Positions 6,879 through 11,108 of a DNA stretch of 11,108 bases are shown piece after piece. The stretch's first letter is position 1. Every line of letters begins with the position of its first letter. Source of the stretch: Flavobacteriaceae bacterium. GTDB taxonomy: Bacteria; Bacteroidota; Bacteroidia; Flavobacteriales; Flavobacteriaceae. The stretch lies in NCBI GenBank assembly GCA_030590765.1, contig JAUVCP010000031.1, positions 1-11,108 on the forward strand. Direction: 5' to 3'. The translations under genes and the position numbers were made by a program. The notes beneath the pieces were generated by a model. The model was not told the DNA's origin, searched no databases, and saw only the letters and a list, made by a program, of their open reading frames with translations.

Positions 6879-8728
6879 TGACGGATATAATTCAATTACT
6901 TCCTGATAATGTTGCAAATCAGATTGCTGCAGGTGAGGTAGTGCAACGCCCTGCCTCAGTAGTAAAGGAATTGCTTGAAAATGCAGTAGATGCGTCTGCT
7001 AGCTCTATCAAATTAATTATCAAAGAAGCAGGTAAAACTCTTATTCAGGTAATTGATAATGGCGAAGGTATGAGTCAGACAGATGCTCGACTTGCTTTTG
7101 AACGTCATGCTACATCCAAAATAAAAACTGCCAATGATCTTTACGATCTGCATACCAATGGATTTAGAGGTGAAGCTCTTGCATCAATTGCAGCAATTTC
7201 TCATGTGGTTTTAAAAACCCGACTAGAAGAAGTTGACCTGGGAGTACAAATAAAAAATTATGGAGGTGAGATCATTTCACAGGAAATGGTAAGCACACCG
7301 GTAGGTTCTAGTTTTGAAGTTAAAAACCTTTTTTATAATATACCGGCAAGACGTAATTTTTTAAAATCAAACATTGTAGAAACCAGACATATCATTGACG
7401 CATTTCAACGGGTTGCATTTACTTATCCGGATATTGCTTTTAGTTTTTTCCATAATGATAATGAGATCTATAACCTTCCGGCAGGAAGATCCGGTTCTCA
7501 TTCTGGAAATTTACGTCAACGTATTGTTGGTATTTTAGGGAGTAACAGTAATGAAAAACTGGTTCCAATTGAAGAAAATACAGATATTCTAAAAATTGAA
7601 GGTTTTATTACCAAGCCAAGTTTTGCCAAGAAAAAAAGAGGTGAACAGTTCTTTTTTGTAAACGATCGTTATATCAAAAGCTCTTATTTAAACCATGCGG
7701 TTACAAGTGCTTTTGAAGGTTTGCTAAATCATGGTTACCATCCCTCCTATTTTTTATATCTAACGGTACCTACAAAAAGTATTGACATCAATATTCACCC
7801 TACCAAAACAGAAGTTAAATTTGATAATGAAAGAGATCTTTATGCAATTATCCGATCAACTATCAAACATAGCTTGGGGCAGTATAGTGTTGCTCCGGTA
7901 CTCGATTTCAACCGTGATTCAACCTTAGACACTCCATATGCATTTAAAGGAAAATCAACCGGTAAAACTCCATCTATTGAAGTGGATCCAGATTTTAATC
8001 CTTTTAGATCAGATCAAAATTACAATTATAAACAATCGCAAAAAAAAGTTCCGGCCAACTGGGAATCTTTATATTTAAATGATGAAAAAGAAAATAAGAT
8101 CATTGAAAATATTGAAGTAGAATCTGTAAATGTGAGTAAGCAATTGTTCGATGAGTCGGAATTTTCTAATTATACTACCTACCAAATTCACAATAAATAT
8201 ATTGTTAGTTCCATTAAATCAGGAATGGTATTAATTGATCAAAATTATGCCCACCAACGAATTTTATATGAAGATTTTTTAACCAAACTAACCATTGAGG
8301 ACTTTGGTAATCAGCAGCTTTTATTTCCTCTTGAAGTGAATTTTAGCAAAACAGATATTTCCATCCTAAAAGATATACAAAACGATCTGCAAGTTGCCGG
8401 CTTTCATGTGTCGAAAATTTTGGAGAATGCTATTGTTTTGGATTCTATTCCAGGTTCAATTACTGAAAACGATGTAAGTATGATTCTGGAAGAGATCATT
8501 GACAGCATTAAAAATGAAATTCCGGAAACCAATTTCAGCCAAATTGATATCATTGCAAAGAGTCTGGCAAAAAGTCTGGCAATTCGCTCAGGAACAAAAT
8601 TAAACTTCAAAGAGCAGGAAGATATTTTAAATAAATTGTTTCTTTGCAAAGAACCAAATTACACACCATTTGGTAAACAAACTTTTGTAACAATAAGCTT
8701 AAAAGAACTGGAAGACAAGTTCAACTAA
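6878..8728 (+). CDS. mutL: DNA mismatch repair protein MutL
   Basis: The product has 616 residues. The N-terminal GHKL ATPase is complete: ANQIAAGEVVQRPASVVKELLENAVDA (13-39) with the catalytic E31 and Mg-binding N35, DNGEGM (60-65), and GFRGEALASI (95-104). A transducer domain follows to about 330, including the IDINIHPTKTEVKF block, then a polar linker (about 340-430) and the C-terminal dimerisation domain. MutL links MutS mismatch recognition to strand removal. The C-terminal domain carries a sliding-clamp-type motif QQLLFP (479-484), but the endonuclease motif DQHA-x2-E-x4-E is altered to DQNYAHQRILYE (454-465) and the usual CPHGRP block is replaced by CKEPNYTPFGK (590-600). The gene starts in the stop codon of the upstream small protein and stops 5 bases before the rhomboid gene. 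Confidence 0.96.
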   Translation: MTDIIQLLPDNVANQIAAGEVVQRPASVVKELLENAVDASASSIKLIIKEAGKTLIQVIDNGEGMSQTDARLAFERHATSKIKTANDLYDLHTNGFRGEALASIAAISHVVLKTRLEEVDLGVQIKNYGGEIISQEMVSTPVGSSFEVKNLFYNIPARRNFLKSNIVETRHIIDAFQRVAFTYPDIAFSFFHNDNEIYNLPAGRSGSHSGNLRQRIVGILGSNSNEKLVPIEENTDILKIEGFITKPSFAKKKRGEQFFFVNDRYIKSSYLNHAVTSAFEGLLNHGYHPSYFLYLTVPTKSIDINIHPTKTEVKFDNERDLYAIIRSTIKHSLGQYSVAPVLDFNRDSTLDTPYAFKGKSTGKTPSIEVDPDFNPFRSDQNYNYKQSQKKVPANWESLYLNDEKENKIIENIEVESVNVSKQLFDESEFSNYTTYQIHNKYIVSSIKSGMVLIDQNYAHQRILYEDFLTKLTIEDFGNQQLLFPLEVNFSKTDISILKDIQNDLQVAGFHVSKILENAIVLDSIPGSITENDVSMILEEIIDSIKNEIPETNFSQIDIIAKSLAKSLAIRSGTKLNFKEQEDILNKLFLCKEPNYTPFGKQTFVTISLKELEDKFN

Positions 8729-8733
8729 TAAAT

Positions 8734-9480
8734 ATGGGAAAATTAACTACAGCCATTAAAAATCTGATCATTATTAATGTTTTATTTTTTGTGGCAGCAC
8801 ATTATATATTGCCTCAGTTACAAGGCTCACTTGCTTTATATTTCCCGAAAAATGAACATTTCGGATTCTGGCAAATCATTACACATATGTTTATGCATGC
8901 TAATTTTATGCATATACTGTTCAATATGTATGCTCTTTGGGCTTTTGGGTCACCTTTGGAACAAATGTGGGGAAGTAAAAAGTTTTTATTTTTTTATTTT
9001 TCTGCCGGACTTGGAGCTGCTGCAATTTATACAGGAGTTAACTATTTTCAATTCAACAACATTTATAACCAATTGGTAAACTCCGGAATTAGCACTACTG
9101 ATATTCAGCAGTTATTAACTACTGGAAGTTACAATACCGGAATATTACAGGTAATTTCAGAACAAAAACTAACGGAGTTATATCAAATTTATAACACACC
9201 AGCCGTTGGGGCTTCCGGGGCTATTTATGGAGTTTTGGTTGCATTTGGAATGACTTTCCCAAATGCAAAACTCGCTTTAATATTTTTCCCAGTTCCTATA
9301 GCTGCAAAATATTTTATTCCGGTTTTAATTGGTCTGGATCTGTTTTCTGGTGTTACAGGATTCTCCTTATTTAGCAGTGGTGGCGGTGGTGTTGCCCATT
9401 TTGCGCATGTGGGAGGAGCAATTATTGGCTTCATCATGATGAAATACTGGCAAACAAATCAATTCAAACGTTGGGATTAG
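8734..9480 (+). CDS. Rhomboid family intramembrane serine protease, with long loop before the catalytic serine
   Basis: The 248-residue product is a polytopic membrane protein with the rhomboid signatures: HANFMHILFNMY (55-66; H60 and N64 as in the GlpG HxxxN motif), the catalytic serine in VGASGAIYG (S161) and the partner histidine in AHFAHVGGA (H225). Rhomboids cleave other membrane proteins within or next to their transmembrane helix. H60 and S161 are about 100 residues apart, against about 50-60 in compact rhomboids, including the next gene; the extra segment (about 104-155) is polar and rich in Asn, Gln, Thr and Ile. It follows mutL by 5 bases, after a doubled TAA TAA, and is probably in the same transcript. 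The substrate is unknown. Catalytic residues are intact, so an active protease is expected rather than a pseudoprotease. Confidence 0.93.
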   Translation: MGKLTTAIKNLIIINVLFFVAAHYILPQLQGSLALYFPKNEHFGFWQIITHMFMHANFMHILFNMYALWAFGSPLEQMWGSKKFLFFYFSAGLGAAAIYTGVNYFQFNNIYNQLVNSGISTTDIQQLLTTGSYNTGILQVISEQKLTELYQIYNTPAVGASGAIYGVLVAFGMTFPNAKLALIFFPVPIAAKYFIPVLIGLDLFSGVTGFSLFSSGGGGVAHFAHVGGAIIGFIMMKYWQTNQFKRWD

Positions 9481-9542
9481 TTTATTAATGAGAAAATGAC
9501 TCCATGTGTAAATGAATTAGTAAAACTTTTAAACAGAATAAT

Positions 9543-10400
9543 TTGAATAACTGGATAGAGGATATCAAAAATAAATATCATGCAAGTAATATTGCTGAAA
9601 AACTCATATTTATCAATATTTTTGTTTTTGTATTTACCTTTTTATTAAATACCTTTTCAACCTTATTTAAAATAGATGGAAACCTAATAATTGACTGGTT
9701 TGCACTGTCACCTCATTTTGAATCATTGCTGTTTAAACCATGGACCATTATTAGTTATGGTTTTATCCACAGCGGATTTTTTCACATACTATTCAATCTT
9801 ATTTTTTTATATTATATAGGAAATCTGTTTTTAAACTTTTTCAATAAAAAGCAATTCTTAACTTACTATTTTCTGGGAATTATTTTTGGTGGAATTATTT
9901 ATATTTTAAGCTACAACTATCTTCCTGCTTTAAAATCTCAGCAAACAGTATTAGTAGGCGCATCTGCAGGTGTAACTGCCATATTGGTTGGTTTAGCAAC
10001 CCATATACCTCATTATGCCCTTAGATTTCAGTTTTTTGGAAACATTAAATTAATGTATATTGCAATAGGTTTTATTGTTTTAGACCTGATCCAAATACCT
10101 GATGGTAATGCAGGAGGACATTTAGCTCATCTTGGAGGAGCCCTTATTGGATATCTGCTTACCAGATATTTTAATAAAGGCAAAGAAGTGATTCTAAATT
10201 TTGAAAACCTTTTCCAGAAAAAAAAAGAAAAGCCATTAAAAACAGTTTATAAAAACAAACAAAGCAGTAATAAAAAAACAATTAATCCGAAGGATCATCA
10301 GGTTAAAATTGATAGAATTCTGGATAAAATAAGTAAATCCGGTTATGAAACGCTAACCAAAGACGAAAAGGACTTTTTGTTTAAGGTTGGAAAAAATTAA
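9543..10400 (+). CDS. Rhomboid family intramembrane serine protease with a C-terminal cytoplasmic domain, UUG start
   Basis: The product of about 285 residues has rhomboid hallmarks: FIHSGFFHILFNL (74-86; H81, N85), VGASAG (S141) and GHLAHLGGA (H196). A polar, Lys-rich linker follows the last membrane helix (about 212-252), ending in a small helical module, VKIDRILDKISKSGYETLTKDEKDFLF (254-280), that I recognise as a tail often attached to Bacteroidota rhomboids (DUF6576-like, from memory). The start is TTG at 9543: the frame is closed by TGA at 9513-9515 and has no ATG before residue 171, well inside the domain. It is only distantly similar to the rhomboid just upstream, so the pair is not a recent duplication. 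The 62-base gap between them holds no clear promoter or hairpin. The catalytic pair is present, so proteolytic activity is expected; the substrate is unknown. Confidence 0.9.
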   Translation: MNNWIEDIKNKYHASNIAEKLIFINIFVFVFTFLLNTFSTLFKIDGNLIIDWFALSPHFESLLFKPWTIISYGFIHSGFFHILFNLIFLYYIGNLFLNFFNKKQFLTYYFLGIIFGGIIYILSYNYLPALKSQQTVLVGASAGVTAILVGLATHIPHYALRFQFFGNIKLMYIAIGFIVLDLIQIPDGNAGGHLAHLGGALIGYLLTRYFNKGKEVILNFENLFQKKKEKPLKTVYKNKQSSNKKTINPKDHQVKIDRILDKISKSGYETLTKDEKDFLFKVGKN

Positions 10401-10413
10401 AAATATTTTCCCC

Positions 10414-11108
10414 TTGAAAGATTTATCATTTTTAAATAAAATCATCTTTTTAATAAACAATATTTTTGCTTTATTGTTTGTAGCTTCTTTTATTCTGCCT
10501 TATGTTTCTCCAAAATCGTTTCCATTACTCTCTATTTTAAGTCTTACAGTTCCATTGCTTATATTTATTCATTTTATATTCATTGTGTATTGGTGGATTA
10601 TTGGAGTTAAAAAGCAATTTTTCCTATCTGCATTCTGTATTATACTGGCCATAGGATTTTCTTACTTTCCTTATAAATTCAGTGGAAAAAATGTAATAAG
10701 TGGCAATAGTTTTTCTGTTATGAATTTTAATGTTCGTCTATTTAATAGATATCACTGGATTGATGATAAAAACGTTCCTGCTAAATTTTTAAAATTTATT
10801 GATCAAACAGAACCCGACATTTTAACTATTCAGGAATATTACCCTTCTGAGGATCTATCATTGGATTATCCATATAAATACATATTTTACAAAAATGACA
10901 AAAAAGATTTTGGTCAAGCCATTTATTCCAAATATAAGATCATCAATAAAGGTTCTTTAAATTTTAAAAACTCTTCTAATAATACAATTTTCATTGATAT
11001 CATTAAAAATAGTGATACGATCAGGGTTTATAATTTACATTTAGAATCATTGGGAATCAAGGAACAAAATATTGAATTAAACGGACTCAATGAAAATGAA
11101 TCTAAAAA
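10414..11108 (+). CDS. Membrane-anchored endonuclease/exonuclease/phosphatase-family protein, 3' end outside window
   Basis: The frame is open from here to the right edge, giving 231 codons of a longer gene. Three hydrophobic helices (about 9-30, 37-60 and 66-84) are followed by an EEP-type hydrolase domain from about residue 101: FSVMNFNVRLFN (N106), DILTIQEYY (metal-binding E141), GQAIYSKYKI (168-177) and VYNLHLES (H209). These are the first blocks of the DNase I/exonuclease III/sphingomyelinase superfamily; the remaining catalytic Asp and His blocks lie beyond the window. The substrate could be DNA, a phospholipid or an inositol phosphate. The first in-frame ATG is at codon 103, inside the domain, so the start must be a non-ATG codon: TTG at 10414 gives MKDLSFLNKI, 13 bases after the rhomboid stop; TTG at 10387, overlapping that gene by 14 bases, is the alternative. 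The frame is closed upstream by TAA at 10354. Confidence 0.85.
   Translation, partial: MKDLSFLNKIIFLINNIFALLFVASFILPYVSPKSFPLLSILSLTVPLLIFIHFIFIVYWWIIGVKKQFFLSAFCIILAIGFSYFPYKFSGKNVISGNSFSVMNFNVRLFNRYHWIDDKNVPAKFLKFIDQTEPDILTIQEYYPSEDLSLDYPYKYIFYKNDKKDFGQAIYSKYKIINKGSLNFKNSSNNTIFIDIIKNSDTIRVYNLHLESLGIKEQNIELNGLNENESK

Noticed and set aside
8777..9079. Second plus-strand open frame inside the first rhomboid gene
   Set aside because: Hydrophobic and Cys-rich only because it is the shifted frame of a membrane protein; the rhomboid frame carries the conserved motifs.
8734..10400. Recent tandem duplication of the rhomboid genes
   Set aside because: Outside the active-site motifs the two proteins differ in sequence, loop lengths and C-terminus, so they are old paralogues at most.
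1..11108. Defence system, prophage, insertion sequence or CRISPR array
   Set aside because: No transposase, integrase, nuclease-helicase set, spaced repeats or terminal inverted repeats were seen; the genes are core families with uniform base composition.

Overview
The window looks like a core chromosomal segment of a low-GC member of the Bacteroidota, most likely a Flavobacteriaceae-type marine or aquatic bacterium. The reasons are the strong AT bias, a GldI-type gliding lipoprotein, A-rich leaders without clear Shine-Dalgarno sequences, promoter -7 elements of the Bacteroidota form TAnnTTTG, and the gene families present. No mobile element, CRISPR array, tRNA, rRNA or foreign-looking island is visible. 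Every gene found belongs to a recognisable family or is a small conserved-looking protein, so I do not see a new defence or biosynthetic system.

Layout. (1) 1-1842, minus strand: a tight three-gene unit, nrnA-like DHH phosphoesterase, then gldI (FKBP-type isomerase lipoprotein), then a cyclophilin lipoprotein cut off by the left edge. Gaps are 3-4 bases. The last junction carries three perfect copies of a 10-bp repeat. (2) 1936-3452, plus strand: a PhoD-like phosphatase lipoprotein, then ndk with its own good promoter, closed by a strong hairpin terminator at 3475-3504 that also faces the convergent unit. (3) 3507-4988, minus strand: recF followed by a DUF721/DciA-like protein, a DNA replication and repair pair. 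(4) 5181-6433, plus strand: a membrane-anchored TPR protein and ribH (lumazine synthase) separated by 2 bases. (5) 6582-11108, plus strand: a likely five-gene run of a 98-residue membrane protein, mutL, two different rhomboid proteases and a membrane-anchored endonuclease/exonuclease/phosphatase-family protein that runs off the right edge.

How the genes work together: the left unit combines RNA-fragment/pAp turnover with folding factors in the cell envelope. GldI implies gliding motility and the type IX secretion machinery elsewhere in the genome. The middle holds nucleotide supply (Ndk), replication/recombination (DciA-like, RecF) and riboflavin synthesis. The right part couples mismatch repair to membrane proteolysis genes by position only.

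Points most worth a second look are the 10-bp repeat whose loss of one unit would fuse gldI in frame to the next gene, MutL's degenerate endonuclease motifs beside an intact-looking clamp motif, the uncharacterised protein translationally coupled to mutL, and two consecutive genes that seem to need UUG starts.
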